40,087 nt of DNA from assembly GCA_947630425.1 (NCBI GenBank), contig CANRHN010000012.1, positions 1 through 40,087 on the forward strand, written 5' to 3'. How positions within the stretch are numbered: the stretch's first letter is position 1; every line of letters begins with the position of its first letter. This DNA is from an uncultured Clostridia bacterium. GTDB taxonomy: Bacteria > Bacillota > Clostridia > Christensenellales > CAG-314. The notes beneath the pieces are model-generated. The model had not been told where the DNA came from. It did not search any database and saw nothing but the letters and a program-made list of their open reading frames with translations. A program made the position numbers and the translations under genes. Shown in pieces: positions 1 through 7,322 of this stretch.

Positions 1-47
1 CACGCCGCCAGCGTTCGTCCTGAGCCAGGATCAAACTCTTAAGTTTA
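1..47 (-). rRNA. rrs: 16S ribosomal RNA, 5' end only (truncated by window edge)
   Basis: The reverse complement reads AGAGTTTGATCCTGGCTCAG followed by GACGAACGCTGGCGGCGTG, the universally conserved first ~40 bases of bacterial 16S rRNA. The gene runs off the left edge, so only the 5' end is visible. The mature 5' end is placed approximately. The contig probably ends here because rRNA operons are collapsed repeats in assemblies. Confidence 0.97.
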
Positions 48-175
48 ATCTGACTTTTCTAACTTTGGTTGAGCTTTCTTCTCAACCGCCGGCTAAAATC
101 TTTTTGATTGACTGTGTTTCAATTCTTCTTACTATTCTGTTGTCAAGCTTCGCGCTGTAAAAATACAGCTTAATT

Positions 176-204
176 ACTATACTACATAAAGTAAAATATG
201 TCAA
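176..204 (-). promoter_or_regulatory. rRNA operon promoter
   Basis: On the minus strand TTGACA (199-204), a 17-bp spacer and TATAGT (176-181) lie about 130 bp upstream of the 16S 5' end. The leader between them contains a small hairpin (GGTTGAG/CTCAACC, about 69-89) close to the mature end, as expected for a processed rRNA leader. Confidence 0.8.
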
Positions 205-437
205 ACATTTTTAGCTGTTTGCAAAAAAAATTTGTGTTTTGTTACAACCGCTCCAAGCAAACAACTCTCGAAAGCGCAAATTTGTCGTAGCTTAGTGAAA
301 AAATTACCACAAAAAACATTGATAAAATCTCATATTCAAACAATCAAGACGTAAAAAGTGTGATTTGGCATTAGGGTTGGGCTGACTGTGTTTTGAGAAA
401 TCCAATCGACGTTTACAATTGGGCAAAAAACTTGTTT
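205..437. other. A/T-rich intergenic stretch upstream of the rRNA promoter
   Basis: No ORF with a ribosome binding site is visible. A weaker second rRNA promoter may exist (minus strand TTGATT, 17 bp, TATCAA) but it is too degenerate to call. I see no other structure here. Confidence 0.4.
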
Positions 438-788
438 TTAATCGTGAGAATTACCGCAAAGTTTCAGTTCTATGCCCACTACGCCCCACTGCCGTTGAAG
501 TTGAAGGGAGTAGTACCGTTGCATATCGTCGGGAGACGCGGCAGACAACTCGTCGGGCGAATAACCGCACTTAGTCAAATCGAGAGTACTATACAACTGT
601 TGAAAATCGTCAAATATATAAAGCGCGGTCACTTGCGTTTTGACAACGCCCAAACTGCTTTCGAAACGAATAAAATCGCCCACGCGGATAGGGCGCCGAC
701 GTTCGTCGTATAGGCGCAGTTCGATCGTCTTGCTACCGTCGCAAATTTTGCGAAACGGCTCATCGTCCAAGTGCATTGCGTATAACAT
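438..788 (-). CDS. ASCH-domain (PUA-like) small protein
   Basis: A 116-residue protein with an ASCH/PUA-like fold signature: an early segment MHLDDEPFRKICDGSKTIELRLYDERRR, then VGDFIRF, and a later strand with VKTQVTALYIFDDF. ASCH domains are known as small RNA- or nucleotide-binding beta-barrels, sometimes with hydrolase activity; the target here is unknown. I prefer the ATG at 788 over the upstream TTG at 836, because homology begins there and GGGAGAG lies upstream (spacing is rather long). It has its own consensus promoter at 849-877 and sits between the EF-G-like gene and the rRNA operon, probably as a single-gene transcript. Family call is likely; the precise role is not visible. Confidence 0.8.
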   Translation of the reverse strand: MLYAMHLDDEPFRKICDGSKTIELRLYDERRRPIRVGDFIRFESSLGVVKTQVTALYIFDDFQQLYSTLDLTKCGYSPDELSAASPDDMQRYYSLQLQRQWGVVGIELKLCGNSHD

Positions 789-848
789 CGTATCTCTGCC
801 ACTCTCCCACAAAAAATTTAATATCTTGATAATCAATTACTATCAGTG

Positions 849-877
849 ATTATAGTAAAAGTAACGAAAGTTGTCAA
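849..877 (-). promoter_or_regulatory. Consensus promoter for the ASCH gene
   Basis: Minus strand TTGACA (872-877), exactly 17 bp, TATAAT (849-854): a perfect sigma-A consensus promoter about 60 bp upstream of the chosen start. Confidence 0.85.
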
Positions 878-889
878 TATTGGTTGGTA

Positions 890-922
890 AGCAAAACGTC
901 CCGAAAATCGGGACGTTTTGCT
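890..922 (-). terminator. Intrinsic terminator after the EF-G-like gene
   Basis: A perfect inverted repeat GCAAAACGTCCCG / CGGGACGTTTTGC begins 14 bases past the EF-G-like stop codon. The T-rich descending arm TTTTGCTT acts as the U-tract. It lies just upstream of the ASCH promoter and insulates the two units. Confidence 0.8.
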
Positions 923-935
923 AAAAACCGTATTT

Positions 936-2981
936 TTATTCTTCTTCCAAAAGTTTTTTGGCTTCTTCGATGATCTTGGGGGAGCTTGTCGGGGGAACTT
1001 CCTCGTAGCGGACGTACTTCATTTCGTACTTGCCTCTGCCCTGCGTCATGGAGCGAAGATCCGTTGCGTACTTCAAAATTTCCGAAAGGGGAGCTTCGGC
1101 GGTGACAACCTGCTTGCCGCCCACCATTTCCGTACCCATGATACGTCCGCGGCGTTTGTTCATGTCGCCCATGATATCGCCGAGGTAATCGGCGGGAACG
1201 GTGATCCTCAGCTCGTAAATCGGCTCGAGCAGCACGGGATTTGCCTTTTCGCAGCCCGCCTTGTATGCAAGAATGGCAGCCATCTGGAAGGCTATGTCCT
1301 TGGAGTCAACGGGGTGAGAAGAACCGTCGAACAAGGTCGCCTTGAGGTTGACCATCGGGTACAGCTGCGTCAAAACGCCCTTTTGAATGGCTGTGCGCAG
1401 TCCCTTTTCTACCGAAGGAATAAATTGACGGGGAACTGTGCCGCCCACTACCGCGTCCACAAACTCAAACACGCCGTCCTCTGCGCCCGGCTCGAAGCGC
1501 ACCTTGCAGTGACCGTACTGACCGGCACCGCCCGATTGCTTTTTGTGCTTGCCTTCCGCCTCTACCTGCTTGCGAATGGTCTCACGGTAGGGAATACGGG
1601 GATCTTGCAGCACCGCCTCGCAATTGAACTTGGATTTGAGCTTTTTGCATATAACGTCCAGCTGTGTGTCGCCGAGACCGCTAAGCAGCATTTCTCCCGT
1701 TTCGGGGTCCTTGGTGACGGTAAAGGCAATGTCCTCGTCCTTCAGCTTGGAAAGTCCGCCAAACACCTTGTCCTCGTCGCCCTTCTTGGCGGCATACACC
1801 GCGCGAGAGTAGACGGGCTTGGGCAGCTCTACAGGTTTGAGTTCCACTTCGCCGTTTTCGCAAAGCACGTCGCCCGTGCCCGTTGCGGAAAGTTTGGCAA
1901 GCGCGGCAATGTCGCCTGCGCAAGCGCAATCGGCGGGCTCTTGCTTTTTACCCTTCATAAAGTACACTTGCGAAATCTTTTCGTTTGCGGAGCTTGTAAG
2001 GTTCTTCAACGTCATACCGCTCTTTAACGTGCCGCTGACGACCTTGAAGATAGACAGCCTGCCCACAAACGGGTCGGCAATGGTTTTGAACACGCGCAAA
2101 ATGACGGGCGCATTGGCGTCGGGAGCAATCGTTTTGCCGTTTGCGTCCAAGGTGGGACGAGCCTCGGGGCTGGGAAGCGTGCCTACGATAAAGTCCAACA
2201 ATTGGTTGATGCCCTGACGTTGGAGCGCGCTGCCCGCAAGCACGGGAACGGTGTCGCCGTTGAGCAACGTGGTTGCAAAGCCACGGGTAATTTCCTCTGC
2301 GGAAAGTTCCATTGTTTCAAAGAACTTTTCCATCAGCTCCTCGTCGCTTTCCGCCGCAACCTCCATAACGGAAGCGCGAGCCTCCTCGTAAGCGGACTGC
2401 AACGAAGCGGGAATTGCTCCGCCGTTGCCCGCAAAGCTGACGTACTCGCCGCTGACAACGTTTACGTAACCCACCATTTTGTTACCCGCCAGCTCCGGCA
2501 CGACAATTTCCGAAACCTTGTTGAAGCGCGCCTTTACGGCGTCCACGGTGGCTTGGAAATTGCTGTTTTCCTTGTCGATACCGTTTACGAACAGCACCGC
2601 GGGAATTTTGTGTTCAAAGCAATATTCAAGCGCTTTTTCCGTGCCCACGCTCATAGAGCCTGTTGCGCTTGTAACTATGATCGCGGCGTCCGCTGCCGTA
2701 AGGGCTTCCAGCATTTCGCACTCGAAGTCGAAGTAGCCGGGGACGTCGATGATGTTGATCTTTGTGCCCTTGTAGCTGCAATTTGCCACAGAAAGGCTTA
2801 TGGAAATGCGACGGGCGATTTCTTCCGGATCGAAGTCCATTGTGGAGTTGCCGTCGTCCACCTTGCCGAATCTGTCAAGCGCGCCGGCGTTGTACAGAAG
2901 CGCTTCGGCGAGAGTGGTCTTGCCTTCGCCGCTGTGTCCGATCAGTGCTACGTTACGAATGTCTTTCGCAAAAACTGCCAT
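936..2981 (-). CDS. Elongation factor G-like translational GTPase (EF-G paralogue type)
   Basis: This 681-aa protein has the full EF-G architecture: G domain (residues 1 to about 265), domain II, and domains III-V with the typical C-terminal block (GQYGHCKVRFEP; DIMGDMNKRRGRIMG; LRSMTQGRGKYEMKY). The G motifs differ from canonical EF-G. The P-loop is GHSGEGKT rather than GHxDxGKT. G3 is DVPGYFDF rather than DTPGHVDF, so the catalytic histidine is replaced by tyrosine. G4 is NGID rather than NKMD. These features mark the EF-G-like/EF-G2 paralogue group, whose members are not all translocation-competent. Start: AGGAG 10 bases before the ATG, with promoter 3057-3085. It is monocistronic with a terminator. 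Housekeeping fusA with rpsL/rpsG/tuf neighbours is not here, in line with a paralogue. It probably acts on the ribosome in the cytoplasm; its exact role is unknown. Confidence 0.92.
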   Translation of the reverse strand: MAVFAKDIRNVALIGHSGEGKTTLAEALLYNAGALDRFGKVDDGNSTMDFDPEEIARRISISLSVANCSYKGTKINIIDVPGYFDFECEMLEALTAADAAIIVTSATGSMSVGTEKALEYCFEHKIPAVLFVNGIDKENSNFQATVDAVKARFNKVSEIVVPELAGNKMVGYVNVVSGEYVSFAGNGGAIPASLQSAYEEARASVMEVAAESDEELMEKFFETMELSAEEITRGFATTLLNGDTVPVLAGSALQRQGINQLLDFIVGTLPSPEARPTLDANGKTIAPDANAPVILRVFKTIADPFVGRLSIFKVVSGTLKSGMTLKNLTSSANEKISQVYFMKGKKQEPADCACAGDIAALAKLSATGTGDVLCENGEVELKPVELPKPVYSRAVYAAKKGDEDKVFGGLSKLKDEDIAFTVTKDPETGEMLLSGLGDTQLDVICKKLKSKFNCEAVLQDPRIPYRETIRKQVEAEGKHKKQSGGAGQYGHCKVRFEPGAEDGVFEFVDAVVGGTVPRQFIPSVEKGLRTAIQKGVLTQLYPMVNLKATLFDGSSHPVDSKDIAFQMAAILAYKAGCEKANPVLLEPIYELRITVPADYLGDIMGDMNKRRGRIMGTEMVGGKQVVTAEAPLSEILKYATDLRSMTQGRGKYEMKYVRYEEVPPTSSPKIIEEAKKLLEEE

Positions 2982-3056
2982 GTTAGTTAGTACTCCTAAA
3001 AAAATTAAATTTCGGTTAGTTTGCCAAAATGTTCCATTTTACAAACACTATCATAG

Positions 3057-3085
3057 ATTATACACTAACCAACATATTTTTTCAA
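3057..3085 (-). promoter_or_regulatory. Promoter of the EF-G-like gene
   Basis: Minus strand TTGAAA (3080-3085), 17 bp, TATAAT (3057-3062), about 75 bp upstream of the ATG. The -35 lies within 20 bp of the end of the upstream racemase-like gene. Confidence 0.82.
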
Positions 3086-3099
3086 GAGGTTACGGCATT

Positions 3100-3786
3100 T
3101 TAGTCGATAAAAAATGTGTATTTTTCCCGAATATCGTTGCCGTCAAGGTCTATAACGCGAAAAGAGCCTTCCTCTCGCGGCTGTTTTTTGTAGGTTTTAC
3201 GAATACGGCGCGCCACACCCTCCAAGCTGTCGAACAGCTTTACCCCGGGGAAAACGCGCGCAAAACAGTGCTTGTACAGATTCATTGCGCTGTTTGCCAA
3301 TGCAATGCAATCGAACTGTCCGCCGAAAGGCTCACACAATTCGGACACGTACTCCACTATGCTGCGTTCGTTGCCCTCCTCGGCAAGTTGGGCAAACTGC
3401 GGCATGGGCACAGTCAACACGCCGCCGAGCGTCTGATTGCGCAAGGCAAAGGGGTCTCCCACCAACAAAACGTTGCTTGCCGTGTAGGTCAGCCCGTGCA
3501 GAACGGGCGGCTCGCAACCGAAAACGCGCACGTCGGGAAGGGAAGAAAACGCCTTGAAGCAGCGCGACGACAGCGCGACGGAGCTAAAAACCACCGCGTC
3601 GCAGCCCATTTGCCTCAATTTCCGCACCGCTTGCGTTCCCACCGACATCAACAGCGCGCCGCTTTGATTGCCCAACGGAAAATGTTCTCCGCACACCAGA
3701 CAAACAAACTCCGCCGACACCGCTTGCCGCAGCTTTGCAAGAGCGGGCACAAATCCCAAGCCGTCGTCTACGATCCCAATTTGCAT
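3100..3786 (-). CDS. Glutamate/aspartate racemase-like protein lacking both catalytic cysteines
   Basis: A 228-residue protein that aligns along the MurI (Asp/Glu racemase) fold: IGIVDDGLGF corresponds to the IGVxDSGxGG start, DAVVFSSVALSS to the LVIACNTATA strand, VLLVGDPFALRN to the second-domain strand, and FDCIALANSAMNLY to LILGCTHYPIL. Both catalytic cysteines are absent (Cys to Ser in the first motif, Cys to Asn in the second). It is shorter than typical MurI (about 265 aa). Racemase activity is therefore unlikely; a binding or regulatory role, or another reaction, is possible. The start at 3786 is chosen over 3816 because GGAGGA lies 7 bases upstream and the conserved IGI segment follows directly. 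No clear terminator is seen after it. Family assignment is by motif alignment by eye. Confidence 0.62.
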   Translation of the reverse strand: MQIGIVDDGLGFVPALAKLRQAVSAEFVCLVCGEHFPLGNQSGALLMSVGTQAVRKLRQMGCDAVVFSSVALSSRCFKAFSSLPDVRVFGCEPPVLHGLTYTASNVLLVGDPFALRNQTLGGVLTVPMPQFAQLAEEGNERSIVEYVSELCEPFGGQFDCIALANSAMNLYKHCFARVFPGVKLFDSLEGVARRIRKTYKKQPREEGSFRVIDLDGNDIREKYTFFID

Positions 3787-3901
3787 AAGTACATCCTCCG
3801 CCAAATAGCTTGTCACACACTATTGTACGAGAGGGAACGCTCCAAAATGTTGATTGAACGCAATTACACACAAAAACTTTGCACAATGTGGCTAAAAACT
3901 G

Positions 3902-3930
3902 TTGCGAAAAAGTTGGAAGTATGCTAAGAT
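3902..3930 (+). promoter_or_regulatory. Promoter of rpsT
   Basis: TTGCGA (3902-3907), 17 bp, TAAGAT (3925-3930) preceded by TGC (extended -10), about 45 bp upstream of the rpsT start. Confidence 0.75.
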
Positions 3931-3976
3931 ATATAGGCAAAATTAGTAGTGGAACTATGAATACAAGGAGATACTA

Positions 3977-4531
3977 ATGCCTAACATCAAATCCGCAGAA
4001 AAAAGAGTTTCTGTATCCGCAACCAAAAAACTTCAAAATCAAATGACCCGTTCGCAAATGCAAACGGCTGTCAGAAAGTTCAACGCAGCTATCGCCGAGG
4101 GCGACGTGGAAAGCGCGAAAAAATTGCTGCCCATCGCTTCTTCCAAAATCGATAACGCCGCCACCAAGCACGTCATTCACAAAAATGCAGCCAACCGCAA
4201 AAAGGCGCAAATTGCCAAGGCTTTGAGCCAGCTCGAACGCGGCGTGGTCGTGGTAAAAGTGGACGCCAAAACCTTGAAACAAGCCGAACAAAAGGCTGCC
4301 GCTCAACGCAAGGCAGAGGAAGTCGAGGCTATCAAGGCTCAACGCAACGAAGCCAAAAAAGCAAAGGAAGCCGCCAAAGCTCCCGCAAAGAAAGCTCCTG
4401 CCAAAAAGCCTGCCGCTCCCAAAGCTCCCGCCAAGGAAGAAGCTCCCAAAAAGCGCGCCCCTGCAAAGAAAGCTCCCGCTGCCGCTCCCAAAACCGAGGA
4501 CGTTGGCGAAGTCGAGGACGAAATAAAGTAA
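3977..4531 (+). CDS. rpsT: 30S ribosomal protein S20 with a long Lys/Ala/Pro-rich C-terminal extension
   Basis: Residues 1 to about 87 are a clear S20: MPNIKSAEKRV, then RSQMQTAVRKFNAAI and VIHKNAANRKKAQIAKAL. S20 binds 16S rRNA helices at the base of the small subunit. The protein continues for almost 100 more residues, a stretch of charged helix (EQKAAAQRKAEEVEAIKAQRNEAKKAKEAA), then AKKAPAKKPAAPKAP-type repeats like those of histone H1 or bacterial AlgP/HU tails, and an acidic end (EDVGEVEDEIK). Typical S20 is only about 85-90 aa, so the size is doubled without a stop or frameshift. The start has a GGAG ribosome binding site 7 bases upstream. The gene is monocistronic, with its own promoter and a strong terminator. 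The extension probably adds RNA or DNA binding; that is inference. Confidence 0.95.
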   Translation: MPNIKSAEKRVSVSATKKLQNQMTRSQMQTAVRKFNAAIAEGDVESAKKLLPIASSKIDNAATKHVIHKNAANRKKAQIAKALSQLERGVVVVKVDAKTLKQAEQKAAAQRKAEEVEAIKAQRNEAKKAKEAAKAPAKKAPAKKPAAPKAPAKEEAPKKRAPAKKAPAAAPKTEDVGEVEDEIK

Positions 4532-4546
4532 TTTTGAGCAAATTCA

Positions 4547-4575
4547 AACCCCCGCACCACTTGTGCGGGGGTTTT
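4547..4575 (+). terminator. rpsT terminator (possibly bidirectional)
   Basis: AACCCCCGCAC / GTGCGGGGGTT, an 11-bp stem with a 7-base loop, followed by TTGGATTTT. It lies between two convergent genes and could also stop the minus-strand transcript from 4623. Confidence 0.9.
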
Positions 4576-4622
4576 GGATTTTGCCAATGCTTTGCCAAGA
4601 AGAAATCTTGTTTGGAAACTAT

Positions 4623-4880
4623 TTACAGAATTGTATAATCGTTTCTTTTGTTCCACCGATAGAGTTTGGCGTTTTCCGTCAAAACATATTTTTTGTTGGG
4701 GTTGTCGGTAGGAACAAAATCGGAAATGCAATAAGGCGACAAATTTTTGCGCCCCAAATATGAGGCAGCGCCACTGTTTATCATGGCAGCAGTACAGTTT
4801 GCTCCTTTATTTGCATTTGCGTACTTTATCAACGCTCTCGAAACTTCCCATAAAAAGGCGTCATCTTTTTTGTAGCTCAT
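4623..4880 (-). CDS. Hypothetical 85-aa protein, partner of the lipoprotein gene
   Basis: I do not recognise this protein. It is soluble and slightly basic, has no signal peptide or membrane segment, and contains two cysteines (ANCTAAM, SPYC) and many aromatic residues near the end (YVLTENAKLYRWNKRNDYTIL). It is believable as a gene because an excellent ribosome binding site (AAAGGAGGAAGAA before the ATG) precedes it and it follows the large lipoprotein gene by only 11 bases on the same strand, so it is probably cotranscribed. The terminator region at 4547-4575 follows it. A cytoplasmic helper of the lipoprotein or an unrelated rider gene are both possible; no function is claimed. Confidence 0.7.
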   Translation of the reverse strand: MSYKKDDAFLWEVSRALIKYANANKGANCTAAMINSGAASYLGRKNLSPYCISDFVPTDNPNKKYVLTENAKLYRWNKRNDYTIL

Positions 4881-4891
4881 TTCTTCCTCCT

Positions 4892-7126
4892 TTAATCATC
4901 TTTATTCCACACGAGGGGCGTTTTTTCGTCCCCGTCGTAGTGCCAATAGTTACCCTCTTGTTGCGGTGCGGTGGGTTCGTAGAAGTACACAATTGCTTCA
5001 TTGAACACATCGCCGGCGTTACTCTTGTCTAATGTCTCCCACGCTTGCGCGTCTCCCTTGAAGTAGATGGTTTCAAATACCGAACAGCCCGAAAAAATGT
5101 CCGAACCGATAGATGTGATACCGCTCGGCAAAATTACATACTTCAATGCAGTACAACCCTCAAACAATCTGTTGTCAATCCTTGTAACGCCGCTCGGTAT
5201 TTCCAAATGCTCCAATGCCGTGCAATCATTAAAGGCATAATTTCCAATTTCCGTCACATTGGGCATGTACACTTCAGTCAATGATGAACATTGCTCAAAC
5301 GCACGAAATCCAATAGTGATGATATTAGGCATTTCTATACTATGTAAACTTTCGCAACAATAAAATGCAAAATTTCCAATTGCAGTTACTTTGCTCGGTA
5401 TTATAATGCCTTGCAATGATGCGCACCACGCAAACGCATTATTTCGAATGTCCATAATTGTTTCCGACAAATGTGCAAACTTAAATGAGAAATAACTACT
5501 GAAATTTCCCGCAAATCCTTTTTCCGCAATGACCGTTACCGGCTTGCCGTCGTGATATGCCGGAATGAACAGCTCCTCCGCTTGCTTGCTCATTGTACCT
5601 GCGGACACGCGATACTCCTGCTGACTGTTGATGAGAGTATACTGCAGTCCTTGCGTTTCGTACACTGCGTTGACGGTCATATCCTCGGTTATGCGACTGA
5701 AATCCGTCACGTCCCAATATGCGTCGTTGTCCGCTATGGGCGTGATTGTGGGAATGTCCGTCAACTCCTCGCCGTAACTGACGGTGCGCGTGACGTCCTC
5801 TTCCTCACGGAATGGGTTGTGGAAGGTCACGGTGAATTGTTGCATTGTGTAGACCGCATGCACCTCGATGTCCTCCGTGATGTTGGTAAAGTCCTCTCTG
5901 TCCCACTTTGCGCTTGCCTGACCTTCCTTTTCGGGTACTTCGGGAATGTCCGTCAGATCCTGCCCGATAAACACGCGGCGAACGATGTCCTCTGCCACTT
6001 CCGACTTGAATGTCACCTTGTATATGGTAAGATTGCCATTGACAAGGTCGGCTATCCACTGTTCCTCGTCTCCTTGGTAGAACGGGTAGTACTTTTTGAA
6101 AATGTCGTAGGCACTCAAACCGTCCTTGCCGTCAGTTCCGTTTTGTCCGTCTTTACCGTCTTGACCGGCAGGACCTTGTTCGCCCTTGTCGCCTTGTTGA
6201 CCGGTTGCGCCTTGCTGACCTTGTTGTCCCTGCGGACCCTGAGGACCGGTAATATCGGCTATTTGTTGCCAAGAACCGTCCGCTTGTTTTTGGTACACAT
6301 AGCCGTTGGACGTGTCGAGGTACAAATCGCCCTGCTTTGCTTGAGCGGGAGCGTTGCTTTGCGGTTCGCCCTCTCCCGTATACCACATGCTGCCGTCTTT
6401 GCCGTTTTGTCCGTCTTTGCCGTCTTGACCGGCAGGACCTTGTTCACCCTTGTCGCCTTGTTGACCGGTTGCGCCTTGCTGACCTTGTTGTCCTTGTTGT
6501 CCCTGCGGACCGGTAATATCAGCTATTTGTTGCCAAGAACCGTCCGCTTGCTTTTGGTACACGTAGCCATTGGACGTGTCAAGGTACAAATCGCCCTGCT
6601 TTGCTTGAGCGGGAGCGTTGCTTTGCGGTTCGCCCTCTCCCGTATACCACATGCTGCCGTCCTTGCCGTTTTGTCCTTCGGGACCCTCATCTCCCTTGCC
6701 GCCTTGCTGACCTTGTTGTCCCTGCGGACCTTGCGGACCGGTAATATTGGTTACTTGTTGCCAAGAACCATCCGTCTGCTTTTGGTACACATAGCCGTTG
6801 GACGTGTCGAGGTACAAATCGCCCTGCTTGGCTTGGGCGGGAGCGTCGCTTTGAGGTTCGCCCTCTCCCGTATACCACATGCTGCCGTCTTTGCCGTTTT
6901 GTCCGTCTGAACCGTCTGCGCCGCGAACGCTTTCCAGCCAATCTTCGTAGCTCAAAACATCTTCGCCCGCTGCCGTTGCGTATTCGACATACAGATTGTA
7001 AATCTCGCGCTGTTTGGCGACTTTAGGTTCTTCCGGTTCTTCCGTCTGCTGACATGCGCCCAAAACAAAACACAGGCACACAACCAATGCGAGAACAATA
7101 CATACCAACAGTTTGTTTTTCTTCAT
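4892..7126 (-). CDS. Surface lipoprotein with collagen-like repeats, InlB-type repeats and BspA-type leucine-rich repeats
   Basis: A 744-aa predicted lipoprotein. The N-terminus has a Lys-rich start, a hydrophobic segment and the lipobox LGAC. Residues about 70-340 hold collagen-like Gly-X-Y runs (GPQGQQGQQ, GPAGQDGKDGQ) alternating with three near-identical modules that start GSMWYTGEGEPQ and contain GDLYLDTSNGYVYQKQ. Two repeats of the InlB/Listeria-Bacteroides type follow (YKVTFKSEV, QFTVTFHNPF). The C-terminal ~240 aa are BspA-like LRR_5 repeats (IGNFAFYCCESLHSIEMP and similar). Such proteins are displayed on the cell surface and often bind host or matrix components; the ligand here is unknown. 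The start at 7126 is preferred over 7156 because AAAAGGAGA lies upstream and the signal peptide begins there. Promoter at 7162-7190. The collagen-module DNA is repetitive and likely to vary in copy number. Confidence 0.9.
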   Translation of the reverse strand: MKKNKLLVCIVLALVVCLCFVLGACQQTEEPEEPKVAKQREIYNLYVEYATAAGEDVLSYEDWLESVRGADGSDGQNGKDGSMWYTGEGEPQSDAPAQAKQGDLYLDTSNGYVYQKQTDGSWQQVTNITGPQGPQGQQGQQGGKGDEGPEGQNGKDGSMWYTGEGEPQSNAPAQAKQGDLYLDTSNGYVYQKQADGSWQQIADITGPQGQQGQQGQQGATGQQGDKGEQGPAGQDGKDGQNGKDGSMWYTGEGEPQSNAPAQAKQGDLYLDTSNGYVYQKQADGSWQQIADITGPQGPQGQQGQQGATGQQGDKGEQGPAGQDGKDGQNGTDGKDGLSAYDIFKKYYPFYQGDEEQWIADLVNGNLTIYKVTFKSEVAEDIVRRVFIGQDLTDIPEVPEKEGQASAKWDREDFTNITEDIEVHAVYTMQQFTVTFHNPFREEEDVTRTVSYGEELTDIPTITPIADNDAYWDVTDFSRITEDMTVNAVYETQGLQYTLINSQQEYRVSAGTMSKQAEELFIPAYHDGKPVTVIAEKGFAGNFSSYFSFKFAHLSETIMDIRNNAFAWCASLQGIIIPSKVTAIGNFAFYCCESLHSIEMPNIITIGFRAFEQCSSLTEVYMPNVTEIGNYAFNDCTALEHLEIPSGVTRIDNRLFEGCTALKYVILPSGITSIGSDIFSGCSVFETIYFKGDAQAWETLDKSNAGDVFNEAIVYFYEPTAPQQEGNYWHYDGDEKTPLVWNKDD
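6123..6900 (-). repeat. Three in-frame tandem modules of the collagen-like region
   Basis: Three long near-identical DNA segments recur with spacings of 264 and 228 bp (for example CCCGTATACCACATGCTGCC at 6375, 6639 and 6867). Both spacings are multiples of three, so gain or loss of modules by recombination keeps the frame. Confidence 0.88.
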
Positions 7127-7161
7127 GTTCAAATCTCCTTTTAGGGTGATATACATGGTAC

Positions 7162-7190
7162 ATTATATACTTAAAATAGCGTGAAGTCAA
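7162..7190 (-). promoter_or_regulatory. Promoter of the collagen-like lipoprotein operon
   Basis: Minus strand TTGACT (7185-7190), 17 bp, TATAAT (7162-7167), about 35 bp upstream of the lipoprotein ATG. Confidence 0.85.
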
Positions 7191-7194
7191 TATT

Positions 7195-7257
7195 TTACCA
7201 AGAATAATGTTGATTAAACTAAAAAATCTGCAGATACTGTTCAATGTTACCAAGAAT
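7195..7257. repeat. Paired 11-bp direct repeat TTACCAAGAAT between divergent genes
   Basis: TTACCAAGAAT occurs at 7195-7205 and 7247-7257, 52 bp apart (about five helical turns), in the spacer between the lipoprotein promoter and the XRE regulator gene. It is a candidate operator pair for that regulator. Confidence 0.45.
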
Positions 7258-7322
7258 CACCGCAACATGCACAAGCGGCAAACGTTTTATAATAAAGTCA
7301 TCACAGTGCAAGGGAGTTTTTT

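Noticed and set aside
918-2027. Long plus-strand ORF of 369 aa
   Set aside because: It is antisense to the EF-G-like gene, with Leu/His/Arg-rich composition and no ribosome binding site. The other long plus-strand ORFs over minus-strand genes (for example 5552-6910 and 35458-36723) fail for the same reason.
4332-4731. Minus-strand ORFs over the rpsT tail
   Set aside because: They are shadows of the AKKAPAKK codon repeats; the plus frame continues without break from S20.
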